Below, piece by piece: positions 10,653 through 23,087 of a DNA stretch of 64,000 nucleotides (position 1 is its first letter; the number at the start of each line of letters is the position of its first letter). The DNA is from Zingiber officinale (taxonomy: Eukaryota; Streptophyta; Magnoliopsida; Zingiberales; Zingiberaceae). The position numbers were made by a program, and so were the translations under genes. The stretch lies in contig NC_056005.1 in the NCBI RefSeq assembly GCF_018446385.1, positions 45,699,461 to 45,763,460 on the forward strand, in the 5' to 3' direction. The notes beneath the pieces were generated by a model. The model worked only from the letters and a program-made list of their open reading frames with translations, was not told the origin of the DNA and ran no database searches.

Positions 10653-13271
10653 TGTAAAATACCGAAAAATAGGAGAATATTAATAAGGGAATTTTCCAGA
10701 ATTTTTGGAAATTTTTCTATAATTTTTCGGATCTCGTATGGACGAGTTTACGGGGATAAAATTAGGTTCTGGAAAAGCCTGTTTAGGTTACCCCATTTTA
10801 ACGAGAAAAAGTTGAATTTATTTATATTCTTTTCCTTTTCTTTTTCTTTTGTTTTCGCCGAATTCTTCTCACTGTTTCCTTTCTCTCCCGCGCGACTCCT
10901 TCCCCCTGCCCTAACCGCACGAGCGTCTTCGGTTTATTTCCTCCAGTGCCGCTACTCCTCTTCATTTCCTTCTTTCCCGAGTGCACCAAAGCCGTGCCGA
11001 CGTTTCTTCTCCTCTTCTCAGCCGCCATCACAGCGCCAGCCATGCCCTAATTGGGGCGCCGGCCGCCGTCACCTGTGCCCTAGCGCCGGCCCTTCTCCTC
11101 TTCCGAGCAACGGCAGCCGACCAAGTTTCTTTGCCTAGCCGACATCGTCACTGCCGCCCTTCGTGCCCTAGCCCGAGCCTTAATTTCTCCTCGGAACAGT
11201 GGAGATTTCGGCAAGGAAACGCTCTTATCTGATTTCCTCACTATCCTCCGGCAAGAAGGCGCTATCTTAGGTTGTCGGCACATTTTTAGAAGTGGAGGAT
11301 TTGCTTGTTTCCGACCACCACACCCATGTCAACAGATTCACACACCTGAGGTAAATTTTGGTTGTATGATGGGTTGTTGTTTGACTTGAGGTTCCCAATT
11401 ATTGATCTCAACTCGATCTATTCAGTGAAAGATTCTAACAGGAAAGGGTTGTTCTGTGGATTTTCTTTGGTCCGGCAGCAATCTTTCAGCGGCTACTTTA
11501 CTTTGGCAGCAACATTTCTGCTGGGAATCTAGGTAAGATGTAGGGTAACAGATCCTTGTGGTAGATTCTGTGTTGGTTGGATTATTATGATGACAGATGT
11601 GAGTTAGGTTTATGTGTGGTATTAGGTGTGTTGATGATTTATGATTTAAGGTTTCGCCTAGATAGTTTTAAGGAGTCTATTTAGCGATTTATAGGAATTT
11701 TAGCTAAATAAAATATATCTCTGTTGGTATCACAGGACCTTGACGCGAGACGAGTTTCTCGACGTCCGGATTTGGATTGATTGGACCATTTCTTTTGGAG
11801 GCGGGTACTTTTGACTTATTGTCTTTGATATGCATAGTAGTGAAATTAACAAGTTGCATTAATTATGTTCCTCATTTGTTTCGGTTAATCACTACCCGAT
11901 TACTTGTTACCTGCTTGATTGATTGTTTGTTTTGCATTTCGTGTTGTTATGTACCTGATTACACATGCTTATAGGGGTAGTGATATAACCATGTTTCACC
12001 ATGTTCAGGACCTAGGTTTGATACCTTATTTGATCAGTGTACTTTGATATGATTTGTTCACTATGGTGCACATCATTATATGTCCATAGATTGGTTTAGT
12101 ATATTGCCATGCTTAGTATCATGCACCATTCGCATGACTGCATGCTGTGTGATAGATTGCTCCATTATTGTCGAGCACATCGCCAGTTTCATCACTGTTC
12201 GGTGCTCCGTTGTGACGCTCATGGGTAGCGTGACGCAGCGTGGTAGCACGTCAGTTTGCTCTTCCGGTGCTCCTTTGGTCCGCTCATGGGTAGTGAGACG
12301 CAGCGTGTAGCACGTTAGAGATCCCTCCCCGTCATAGTGTACCAGGAGATGAGAGCATTGCACTCCCCCATTTATGATTTGGGGTAGGAGGATGTGTGTA
12401 CTCCGACAGCATCCCGTCCACTCGGTCACTCATCAGGAGTAGTGATGCAGAGTGCACGGTCGTCACAGCCCTACCCACTCGGTCCCACTTTTGGTTGTGA
12501 GTTGGCTGACTGGCGTCAGGGGTGACCATGACATGGGCATCATATGCATGATGCATTTATTGCTTGTGTTTGTGCTTGCTATGCTGCATATTGTTGGATA
12601 CCTATGTTTGACATGCATAGATCTTCTATACCTTTCAGACTGTTTGTCCTTATACCGGGTTCAGTATTCTCCTGTTTACTTCAGTTTGCATTTACCCTTA
12701 TTTTTATCGGACGCATGATTAGTGCTAGGTGTTATTTCCTTACTTTGCATATCAGTTGTACCTGCTGAGTATTGGACTCACCCCGCCTCCATTGTTGTCA
12801 TTTTCAGGTTGATGCTGTCACGAGAGAGTTTCAGTTGCTAGTCCCCTGCAGACCACCAGCTATAGTTATCTTTGGTTTTGTTTATGTTTCTCATTTGACT
12901 ATGTTTTAGACTTGGTTGATTTGATACTTGGATATTGTATGGTTTGTACCTGTCGATGGATTCTTATCGTTTGATGGATTTATTTGGTATGGTTTGGATT
13001 TATTCTACAACATGCCTGCCTGGACGGTAGAAGAGGTGAGTTCTTCGGATTTGAGTTTTACGAGTGTAGTTGAGTAGGGTTGATTTCGAGTCCTCTTATT
13101 ACTGCGTGGTTGTGTCAGCCAGAGGCTGAAATTTATATTAACTACGTGTGATGATTATGTATATGTTTGTTTTATTTCTGTTATTATTCCAGCCGCATGT
13201 GGAGATTGTCCGCCGTACAGGGGAGATGCTGCCAAAATTTTCTCGGACAGGGACTCCTCTGGGGCATGACA
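10653..13271 (+). repeat. 5' LTR of Tekay copy B
   Basis: 2619 bp, TGTAAAATAC to 'gcatgaca'. In the stretch 11281-11800 versus 19381-19900 I counted about six differences from the 3' LTR, all transitions, so insertion is fairly recent. Compared with the 3' LTR it lacks short blocks near 11070 and 13205. Long GC-rich frames (10635-11283) are not conserved proteins. Confidence 0.9.
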
Positions 13272-13277
13272 ATTTAG

Positions 13278-13289
13278 TGGTATCAGTGC
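13278..13289 (+). other. Primer binding site, copy B (tRNA-iMet type)
   Basis: 'tggtatcagtgc' lies six bases after the LTR end, with one mismatch to TGGTATCAGAGC. Confidence 0.75.
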
Positions 13290-13336
13290 ACAGGTTTACG
13301 ATCTTTTGTTTTCGTATTTTTAATGTTTGGGATAAC

Positions 13337-13434
13337 CTGATACCAATTTATTTACTTGGTATTAGAGAGCCAAGTTTGGCGATACTTGTTGGATTTTTGA
13401 GATGTATCTGATACCAATTTATTGGTATCAGAGC
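13337..13434 (+). other. Two further primer-site-like hairpins
   Basis: A perfect hairpin (arms 13408-13418 and 13421-13431) overlaps a perfect TGGTATCAGAGC at 13423-13434, as in copy A. A degenerate relative with 'ctgatacca...ttggtattag' lies at about 13337-13364. Copy B thus has three primer-site-like words within ~160 bases. Confidence 0.6.
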
Positions 13435-14088
13435 AGGTTATGGATACCTGCTTTTGGTGTTCTGGATTTTTGGATGTCTATTTCAGTTTGTACGGATTTC
13501 TGTTATGGTTATGTTTCGGACTTCCGTTTCGGATTTATATGGATTTCCGGTGATTTTCATGTTCGGAATTTTGAGGTCAGAAGTTGGAGACTGGACAGCG
13601 ATGGAACATCTCCAGACGGCATATAGGTATGATGATTAATTTTATAGTTTATGACATATATTAGCATTCTTTATTTAGTATATGTCTGGTTGTTGTAGCA
13701 CATATTTCATGTGATGGGTTAGCCATTGAGCATGGTTGACCTTAATAGAGATCAAGGATTATAGTCTCTGGTGATTTTTCATATCATACCATCAGTAGTT
13801 TTAGCTTCTATTACTACTAGTAGGAGATGGAGACACATACCAACCTCTGATATTGTTTGATGGGTAGTGGATGATACCTATATATTCCTGTTGACTTAGC
13901 CAGTAGAGTTTTTATACTCATATCTTTTGGATATTAGGGTACCTGATATGATGAAAATTGGTTATTTGGGAGTTATCATGTTTGATCATTGTTGAGAATG
14001 GTTTGAAGTTGAGGGATATTGTGAGATCAGATATTGTGACATGTTGATTTCTATTGATTTATGAGAGTAAATGTTATGTGGTTGTCTG

Positions 14089-14160
14089 ATGATCTATTAC
14101 TAGATATTTGTTTTGATGATCTATTAGTGGATAAATATTTTGATGATCTATTATTTGGGT
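14089..14160 (+). repeat. ~34-bp tandem repeat, about 2-3 units
   Basis: 'gatgatctatta' recurs three times at ~32-34 base spacing. Confidence 0.65.
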
Positions 14161-15179
14161 TGTCGTTGATGGTGGCATAGTGAGTGTCATGTATATTATT
14201 CATAGGTTTGATGATTATAGTTGGTGATCAGATTACAAATCGGGTGCTAAAGAGTTTACGGTTGAGTGTGCCTATGAGATTTTAATAAATCTGGTTAGTT
14301 GTGGTTAGTTAACAGGATGATAAAAATTGATAATTGCTTCCTCTGGTATTGGACTATGTGGATAAATAATGATTAATGTTTTGAATGCTAACTTGCTCTT
14401 ATGGGGAGTAGAGACTTATTCATTTGATATTTTTGAGGATAAAAATGAGGGTGTCTGGATGTTCTTGAATTATGACTTTTTCTTTTGGGTCGTACACATT
14501 TATACATATGATATTATGTGGGTTGACATTTTCTAGTTTGAGTTGATGTAATTAGTGTTGAATTGACCCATGAACTGATTTAGTTATTTGATATTGTAGT
14601 ATACCATTTTTATCTTAGTTAATTTTCAGTAGTGAATATTGATTTACTCTTGTTAGATCGGTCAGTAGAAGACTGATTTACGTTTGTCGAGTTGGGTAGT
14701 CATGGTTTGAGATACCTTAGTTGCTTGTGGATGATTAAGGTATTCTTGATTAGTTAGTAGAAGAATGATTTAGTTTTGTTGGTTGATCAGTAGAGGATTG
14801 CCATACTCTATTTTTAAAGGTTCGAACCTTTAGGTTATTTGTGCTTAGTTATGTATCTAGAGCACCTTTGAGTACATGTTGGTACTGACATGGAAAGGAC
14901 TGATTTAGTCATATACCATTGTCAGCTTGGATAGTTTTAAGAAGATCGATGTAACTTATTCCATAGGGTACTTTAATTTTTGACTGAACGTACCTAGTTG
15001 GATAACCTGGAAGGTAACATAGGGAATGCTAGGTTGATTGAGTTAAGTATGTTGATTATTCATATGATTGTCATGTGTTGTAGGAGTCCTGTGATAGACT
15101 GCCATTTGCGAGTAGTATTTGTATACATGTTCTGATATGGTTATTATAGGTTCCTTGTGAATTTTTAGCTATATAGTTA

Positions 15180-15665
15180 GATGTACGTGTCTGATTGTAT
15201 TGTTGAAGATATCTTGTCGATTAAATCCGAGTTGTAGTATAAGTACATCTGTGGTGTTTTGATGGAGGTATCTTGTCGATTTAATCTGAGTTGTGATATG
15301 TACATATGTGTTTGGTGTGGTATCTGAGGTATCTTTTTGATTATGTTTGATTTGTGAGTGCACCTGGGTTTAGTATGCTTTATTGGAAGTATATGTTGGT
15401 TATACTCTTGGCATAGGTGTATATATGTCATGTGAGTGTTGTTTGAGGTGTATTGTTGATTTTACCTATGTTGATTTTTGCACACGTGTTCGGTATGCAT
15501 TGTTGGAGGTATCACGATGAATCATACCTATGTTGTGAGTATGTGTGGTGTGTACAAATTGGAGGATTATGTCGATCATTACATATGTTGTGTGAGCAAG
15601 TGTGCCGGGTGTATTGTTGATAGCAGCATGATGATTCTACTTATGTTGAATGCAGGATGTGGAGT
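15180..15665 (+). repeat. Diverged ~60-bp minisatellite, about 8 units
   Basis: Units share a core like 'ttg.tggaggtatc.tg.cgat', an 'acctatgttgtgag' block and a 'tgtgt.cggt.tg' block. They start near 15195, 15258, 15320, 15380, 15445, 15500, 15557 and 15612. Divergence is substantial, and the unit edges are approximate. Confidence 0.5.
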
Positions 15666-15863
15666 GTCTGCATTAGGTCATTTGTTGGATTACCCTGTCA
15701 GCCCATATTCTTATCAGTGGGTGACTCACTACGATGTTGATAGATTTGACGATGAGTGGATGTGATTGCTGGATTGTTATACCTTTGGCTGCCCACAGAG
15801 ATATGTGGTTGGGTGATCTCGTGCAGCCTCTAGCTGGATAGTAAGGTGCCTTGGACGCTTATG

Positions 15864-16050
15864 GATCGTTTGTGGTGGAGCGGAGCTCCCACATATTATA
15901 GTTGGTTTATGATAGAGCGTTGCTTTTACATATTTTGGATTGTTGTGGTGGGGCGTTACTCCCACCTATTACGGATTGTTTGTGGTAAAGCGTTGCTCCC
16001 ACATATGTGTTATTTCATGTGATGGAGCGTTGCTCTCACACTGGAGGATT
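15864..16050 (+). repeat. ~38-bp minisatellite, 5 units
   Basis: Units of the form 'ggattgtttgtggtggagcg' followed by 'ttgctcccacatatta' begin near 15864, 15902, 15942, 15977 and 16015. Confidence 0.7.
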
Positions 16051-16239
16051 TATTTTTTTTGTGATTTATATCGTTGGTGATCAGATCTGTTTATTGTCGA
16101 GGATCTTATGGATTGGGAATGTCTGTGATACGAACATTATTTGTATTGATTTTACCATTAGAGCTTGCGGAGTCTTAGATGTTTTCATGGACTAGATGAT
16201 TTGGGTATCCCTAGGGTATTGGATCAGAATTCGTTATCG

Positions 16240-16988
16240 TTATTGACGACGTGGTGTTTTATTCCTGATCTGAGGTGTATCACGCACATCATCTTTGCAT
16301 AGTTCTAGAGATGTTTCGATGGAAACGTCTAGATGTGAAGATCAGTAGTGCGTATTTTGATTGTCTTCTGTGAGATGATTGAGACACACGGTCACTCGTA
16401 GGAGTATACCGTGGTTCCACAGGAGATCGAGGTTGTTACCGTTGGAAGTAGACGGAGTCTATAGAAGAGGCTCACAACTTCCTTTGTTTGGCTCGATATT
16501 TCCGGAGATACGTTGAGGGTTTCTCTCGGATAGCTATGTCACTGACACGCCTGACATGGAAAGACATGAATTTCACTTGGACTGAGGATGACAAGACCAG
16601 CTTCTAGGAGCTGAAGCGGAGACTAGTGTCGGCTCCGATTTTGAATTTTTACCTTCTGGAGAGAACGGATATGTCCTCTGCACCGACGAATCTATTCAGG
16701 GCTTGAGCGTTGTTCTGATGCAGCACGATATGGTAGTCTCTTATGCTTCTCGTTGGTTGAAGGAGCATGAGAAGGTCTACCCTGTACATGATCTGGAGTT
16801 GGCCGCTATTATTTTTGCCCTAAAGATTTGGCGGCATTACCTTTATGATATTACATTGAGATTCTCACTGACCATCAGAGTCTCAAATATCTGTTCACTC
16901 AGAAGGAACTTAATCTTCGATAGAGGAGATGGATGGAGTTCCTGAAGGATTATGATTATACCATTAGCTATCACCCGGGAAAGCTAAT
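16240..16988 (+). pseudogene. pol: Tekay copy B pol: degenerate RT end and RNase H
   Basis: The piece resumes pol similarity near the RT catalytic block and goes through RNase H ('[20 protein letters not shown]' in one frame). It contains frameshifts and stops, including TAG near 16449 and TAG in the 'SFXELK' block near 16606. It is more decayed than the integrase part that follows. A TAG at the same aligned place as 6240 of copy A may be inherited. It cannot give a working enzyme. Confidence 0.75.
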
Positions 16989-18572
16989 GTGGTTGCAGAT
17001 GCACTCAACAGGAAGTCCAGAGGGACTTTGGCTTGCCACCGGACTTCAGTCACGGACTTGATTCAGAGTTTTTCTGAGTTAGACCTTGAGGAGCAGGGAT
17101 CTACAGAGCAGGGTATTCTTGTTACTATGGTTGCTCAGTCGTCGATCAGGACGAAGATCCGAGAGGCACAGGCTGGTGATCAACATTTACAATTCATTAG
17201 CAGTCAGATAGCTTCCGGGCAGTAGACCGAGTTTACATGAGACGAGGAGGGTATTATATACTTCCGAGGCAGATTATGCGTACCTCAGTCTCATCCGGTC
17301 TTACAGGAGCTACTTCAGGAGGCTCATCGTTCTCGATTTACGATCCATCCAGGCGGGACCCGTATGTATCGAGACTTGAGGCGTTCCTATTGGTGGAACG
17401 GCATGAAGAAAGACATCGCGGATTTCGTAGCTAGATGTCTTGTTTGTCAGCAGGTAAAGGCTGAGCACCAGAGACCTGCAGGGTTACTTCAGCGGATTCC
17501 TATTCCTGAGTGGAAGTGGGATCACATTACCATGGACTTTGTGGTAGGGTTGCCGAGGACACGACGAGGCCATGACGCGATTTGGGTAATCGTTGATCGA
17601 TTAACCAAATCCGCGCACTTCTTAGCGATCCGGAGGACTGATCCTCTGGATCGATTGACAGATCTGTATTGTCGGGAGATTATCAGACTACATGGTGTTC
17701 CGTTGAGTATCATTTCGGATCGAGATTCACGGTTTACGTCTCGTTTCTGGCAGAGTCTGCAGCAGGCCTTGGGCACACAACTCCGTTTCAGTACAGCCTT
17801 CCATCCACAGACAGATGGACAGTCAGAGCGGACCATTCAGACTTTAGAGGACCTGCTGAGGTCATGTGTTATGGATTTCGGAGGCAGTTGGGAGGACCAT
17901 CTATCGTTAGTAGAGTTTGCTTATAACAACAGCTTTCATTCGACTATTCAGATGGCACCATTTGAGGCGTTGTATAGTAGACCTTGTCGGACACCCGTCC
18001 TCTGGGATGAGGTTGGAGAGGCCCAGTTGTTGGGACCTCATAGAGTTCAGCAGGATGCAGAGTTGGTCCGTACTATCAGACGGAGGATGTCAGAGGCGCA
18101 GGACCGCCAGAAGAGTTATGCTGATCGGAGACGCAGACCACTAGAGTTCTCTGTTGGCGACCATGTATTTCTACGAGTTTCACCCACGAAAGGGGTGAAG
18201 AGATTTGGCCTCAGAGGTAAGCTAGCTCCGCGGTACATTGACCCTTTCGAGATCTTGGAGAGGATCGGAGCGATAGCTTACCGGTTAGCACTACCACCGT
18301 CCCTGTCAGGCGTTCACGATGTATTCCACGTATCTATGCTGCGGAGATACGTACCTGACCCGACACATGTGCTGGCGGATATTCCAGTTCCAGTTCAGCC
18401 TGACATTACATATGAGGAGGTTCCGGTATGGATTCTCGACCGGAAAGAGCGTCAGTTGCGAAACAAGACTATCTGGCTAGATAAAGTCGGATGGCAGCAT
18501 CATTCGGACGAGGAGGCTACTTGGGAGCTCGAGGATACTATCCGAGCTCGATATCCCCTTCTTTTCACTTAA
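16989..18572 (+). pseudogene. pol: Tekay copy B pol: integrase with chromodomain
   Basis: One frame runs from the RNase H tail ('VADALNRKSRG') to the end, broken only by TAG at 17223 and TGA at 17238. From 17364 it is open for 402 codons. The zinc finger ends 'CLVCQQVK'. The core has 'ITMDFVVGLP', 'SDRDSRF' and 'DGQSERTIQ', so the catalytic Asp, Asp and Glu are all present. 'RYIDPFEILERIG' replaces the usual GPF with DPF. The chromodomain (about 18410-18572) ends 'RARYPLLFT' before TAA. This is the best-preserved protein of the Tekay copies. Translation would have to start internally, so function is doubtful. Confidence 0.88.
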
Positions 18573-18670
18573 GGTATGTGATTTGTTTACCGTTCAGCAT
18601 TTATACTTTATATTTGTTGTTAGTACTTGTTGATGGTAGATAACGAAATTTGGGGACCAAATTTTTATTA

Positions 18671-18681
18671 GTGGGGGAGAA
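18671..18681 (+). other. Polypurine tract, copy B
   Basis: 'gtgggggagaa' directly precedes the 3' LTR start TGTAAAATAC at 18682. Confidence 0.88.
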
Positions 18682-21433
18682 TGTAAAATACCGGAAAATA
18701 GGCGAATATTAATAAGGGAATTTTCCGGAATTTTTGGAAATTTTTCGGAGCTCGTATGGACGAGTTTACGGGGATAAAACGAGGTTCCGGAAAAGCCTGT
18801 TTAGGTTACCCCGTTTTAACGAGGAAAAGTTGAATTTATTTATATTCTTTTCCTTTTCTTTTTCTTTTGTTTTCGCCGAATTCTTCTCACTGTTTCCTTT
18901 CTCTCCTGCGCGACTCCTTCCCCCTGCCCTAACCGCACGAGCGTCTTCGGTTTATTTCCTCCGACGCCTCTACTCCTCTTCATTTCCTTCTTCCCCGAGT
19001 GCACCAAAGTCGTGCCGACGTTTCTTCTCCTCTTCTCAGCCGCCACCACAGCGCCAGCCGTGCCCTAATTGGGTTGTGCCGCCGTCGAGATTTCTTCGCC
19101 GCCACCGACCTAGTGCTATCGTCGGCCTTCCTCCGCCCTACAGCCACCTTCCACCGGTGTCCTAGCCTCTAGCCGCGTGCCCTAGGCGACGCCTTCTCCT
19201 CTTCCAAGCAACGACAGCCAACCAAGTTTCTTTGCCTAGCCGACATCGTCACTGTCGCCCTTCGTGCCCTAGCCCGAGCCTTAATTTCTCCTCGGAACAG
19301 TGGAGATTTCGGCAAGGAAACGCTCTTATCTGATTTCCTCACTATCCTCCGGCAAGAAGGCGCTATCTTAGGTTGTCGGCACATTTTTAGAAGTGGAGGA
19401 TTTGCTTGTTTCCGACCACCACACCCATGTCAACAGATTCACACACCTGAGGTAAATTTTGGTTGTATGATGGGTTGTTGTTTGACTTGAGGTTCCCAAT
19501 TATTGATCTCAACTCGATCTATTCAGTGAAAGATTCTAATAGGAAAGGGTTGTTCTGTGGATTTTCTTTGGTCCGGCAGCAATCTTTCAGCGGCTACTTT
19601 ACTTTGGCAGCAACATTTCTGCTGGGAATCTAGGTAAGATATAGGGTAACAGATCCTTGTGGTAGATTCTGTGTTGGTTGGATTATTATGATGACAGATG
19701 TGAGTTAGGTTTATGTGTGGTATTAGGTGTGTTGATGATTTATGATTTAAGGTTTTGCCTAGATAGTTTTAAGGAGTCTATTTAGCAATTTATAGGAATT
19801 TTAGCTAAATAAAATATATCTCTGTTGGTATCACAGGACCTTGACGCGAGACGAGTTTCTCGACGTCCAGATTTGGATTGATTGGACCATTTCTTTTGGA
19901 GGCGGGTACTTTTGACTTATTATCTTTGATATGCATAGTAGTGAAATTAACAAGTTGCATTAATTATGTTCCTCATTTGTTTCGGTTAATCACTACCCGA
20001 TTACCTGTTACCTGCTTGATTGATTGTTTGTTTTGCATTTCGTGTTGTTATGTACCTGATTACACATGCTCATAGGGGTAGTGATATAACCATGTTTCAC
20101 CATGTTCAGGACATAGGTTTGATACCTTATTTGATCAGTGTAATTTGATATGATTTGTTCACTATGGTGCACATCATTATATGTCCATAGATTGGTTTAG
20201 TATATTGCAATGCTTAGTATCATGCACCATTCGCATGACTGCATGCTGTGTGATAGATTGCTCCATTATTGTCGAGCACATCGCCAGTTTCATCACTGTT
20301 CGGTGCTCCGTTATGACGCTCATGGGTAGCGTGACGCAGCATGGTAGCACGTCAGTTTGCTCTTCCGGTGCTCTGTTGGTCCGCTCATGGGTAGTGTGAC
20401 GCAACGTGTAGCACGTTAGAGATCCCTTCCCGTCATAGTGTACCGGGAGATGAGAGCATTGCGCTCCCCCATTTATGATTTGGGGTAGGAGTATGTGTGT
20501 ACTCCGACAGCATCCCGTCCACTCGGTCACTCATCAGGAGTAGTGATGCAGAGTGCACGGTCGTCATAGTCCTACCCACTCGGTCCCACTTTTGGTTGTG
20601 AGTTGGCTGACTGGCGTCAGGGGTGACCATGACATGGACATCATATGCATGATGCATTTATTGCTTGTGTTTGTGTTTGCTGCATTTATATGCTGCATAT
20701 TGTTTGGATACCTATGTTTGACATGCATACAGATCTTCTATACCTTTCAGACTGTTTGTCCTTATACTCAGGTCCTGGTTAGTACAGTTTCTCTCCTGTT
20801 TACTTCAGTTTGCATTTACCCTTATTTTTATCAGGAGACTGTACGCATGATTAGTGCTAGGTGTTATTTCCTTACTTTGCATATCAGTTGTACCTGCTGA
20901 GTGTTGGACTCACCCCGCCTCCATTGTTGTCATTTTCAGGTTGATGCTGTCACGAGAGAGTTCCAGTTGCTAGTCCCCTGCAGACCACCAACTATAGTTA
21001 TCTTTGGTTTTGTTTATGTTTCTCATTTGACTATGTTTTAGACTTGGTTGATTTGATACTTGGATATTGTATGGTTTGTACCTGTCGATGGATTCTTATC
21101 GTTTGATGGATTTATTTGGTATGGTTTGGATTTATTCTACTACATGCCTGCCTGGACGGCAGAAGAGGTGAGTTCTTCGGATTTGAGGTTTACGAGTGTA
21201 GTTGAGTAGGGTTGATTTCGAGTCCTCTTATTACTGCGTGGTTGTGTCAGCCAGAGGCTGAAATTTATATTAACTGCATGTGATGATTATGTATATGTTT
21301 GTTTTATTTCTGTTATTATTCCAGCCGCATGTGGCTGAGGTATATGAGGATGTAGAAAAGTTTTAGATTGTTCGCCGTACAGGGGAGATGCTGACGAAAT
21401 TTTCTCGGACAGGGACTCCTCCGGGGCGTGACA
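18682..21433 (+). repeat. 3' LTR of Tekay copy B
   Basis: 2752 bp, ending 'ggggcgtgaca' and followed by the duplication 'acttg'. It is near-identical to the 5' LTR over long stretches but carries an extra ~100-bp GC-rich block near 19070-19190. Confidence 0.9.
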
Positions 21434-21438
21434 ACTTG
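21434..21438. other. Target site duplication (right) of Tekay copy B
   Basis: 'acttg', matching 10648-10652. Confidence 0.9.
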
Positions 21439-22170
21439 TATGCTGCATATTGGATTGATGAATTTGTTTGACATGCATACAAGATTTCTATACCTCTTAG
21501 GTTATTATCCATACACTAGGTCCTGGTTAGTACAGTTGTTCTTCTATTTATTTCAGTTTGCATTTATCCTTCTTATATCAGGAGACTGTACGCATGATTA
21601 GTGTTATTTGTTATTTTCTTTATTATGCATATCAGTAGTTACCCATTGAGGAGTTAATTCACCCCTTGGATATTTACTATTTTCAGGTTGAGGCTGTCCG
21701 GGGGAGTTCCAGTCGCTAGTCCCCTGCAGATCGTGAGGATGTGTGTTTTATCTTTTGGCTTTCTTATTACTATCTAGACTTGTTCTGGTTTTTGATACTT
21801 GGATATTGTATGGTTTTATTATCGATGGGTTTTATTTGATATGTTTTGCTAAATGCCTACCTGGACGGCAAAAGAGGTGAGTTGATTTTATCGTTGTGAT
21901 TTGTGTTTTATGGGTTTTGGGTTTAGTGGAGTAGGATATAAGTTTTGAGCTTTATGGGTGTAGTTGAGTAGGATTTTTGACTTGGTTTTTCTTATCATTA
22001 CATTAGTTTAGTTTTGCTATTAAACTACATGGGTGTTTGCTTATATTTTATTGTTATTGTTCCGACCGTATTGGCCGAGGTATCTGGATTGATGTAGTAA
22101 GTTTCTGATTGTCACCCATACAAGGGAGATGTTGTTGAAATTTCTTCTGGCAGGGACTACCTAGGGCGTG
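21439..22170 (+). mobile_element. 3' LTR of Tekay copy A, right part
   Basis: Sequence continues the LTR interrupted at 10652: 'tgctgcatattgg...' aligns with 3193 onward of the copy A 5' LTR remnant. It stops at 'ctagggcgtg' (22170). The family terminus 'gtgaca' is replaced by 'gtggtcc', so the last bases are mutated or lost. Confidence 0.8.
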
Positions 22171-23087
22171 GTCCTAACTTTTTCATAAAATATAGTATTG
22201 TTCATACATAACAACAGTTACTACTCTATATTTCCATAAACTAATTGAGCTAATACTGTTTGTACATAACGACAGTAATAATAACAAAATTTTAATAAGC
22301 TAGATAAGTTAACATCACTCCTATTATGACAAATACTAGTGCAGTGGTCAACACTATCACTTTCATCCTGAACTTGGTTAGGGCAATCTCAGGTAGGCCA
22401 ACTCTAGGATTATCTATTTGGTCCATTTTCAAATCCTCTTCTAGATCCTCCTCAAACTCTCCAGGATTCTCCTTAAACGTTCAGAATCCTCTTGCTCTAC
22501 ATTGTGTTGTAGCTCCATACACAACTCTATATCTGAGGTACGCCCTTCAGAGAACCCCATATATGGTATGCTACCACCTTGGGATACCCCGACAGTGATC
22601 AAATTGAAATCAAGATCTTATGATTTCTAGGATTGGAAACTCTTTCTTCTCAATTTTCCAAAATAATCGATCGAGACATCCAATATGTCCTTGACTCCGT
22701 GAACTGGGTCATATTCTATCTCTTGAATTGCCACCCTTAGTTCATTCTATCACACATCGCGACAAGTCATTATATATATCATTCGTGACATCTAGAATTT
22801 AAAATAATAATATTAGTACAAAACCAACAAACCAGTAACAAAATCGATTCAATTCAATTCACACATATGCATAAAACAAACACACAAAATTCATAAACAA
22901 ATAAGAAAAATAAATTTTCTTTATTTGAGGAGCTTAAGTTGACTGACACACGATCAATTGAAAAACCATATCCTAAGCATTAACTTAGTCCCTTGTCCTC
23001 ATTAGAACTGATCTAATTTAATAGAGATCACATAAATTTATATATTGTTATTATTTAACCAAGATCATTTAAATCAAATTTAGATTT
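22171..23087. other. Unassigned sequence
   Basis: No recognised gene or repeat. The minus strand around 22290-22600 could encode a short Glu/Arg-rich stretch followed by a hydrophobic segment ('VIVLTTALVFVIIGV'), but there are stops nearby and I recognise no family. AT-rich elsewhere. Confidence 0.4.

Larger units (their letters stand above)
13640..16240 (+). other. Non-coding replacement region of copy B
   Basis: Copy A carries gag, protease and RT in the corresponding place. Here no frame longer than ~100 codons is recognisable. The DNA is T/G-rich on the plus strand and holds several short tandem repeats, listed separately. The block upstream to 13640 (with 'ggaacatctccagacggc') still matches the copy A leader, and RT-like sequence resumes near 16240. 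The origin of this 2.6-kb stretch is unknown. Confidence 0.6.
10653..21433 (+). mobile_element. Tekay copy B, complete but defective gypsy element
   Basis: A 10.8-kb LTR retrotransposon with 5' LTR 10653-13271, primer site 13278, internal region, polypurine tract 18671 and 3' LTR 18682-21433. It is flanked by the 5-bp duplication 'acttg' and sits inside the 3' LTR of copy A, so it is the younger insertion. It lacks gag, protease and most of RT. Only decayed RT/RNase H and a nearly open integrase-chromodomain remain, so it needed proteins from elsewhere to move. Confidence 0.92.
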
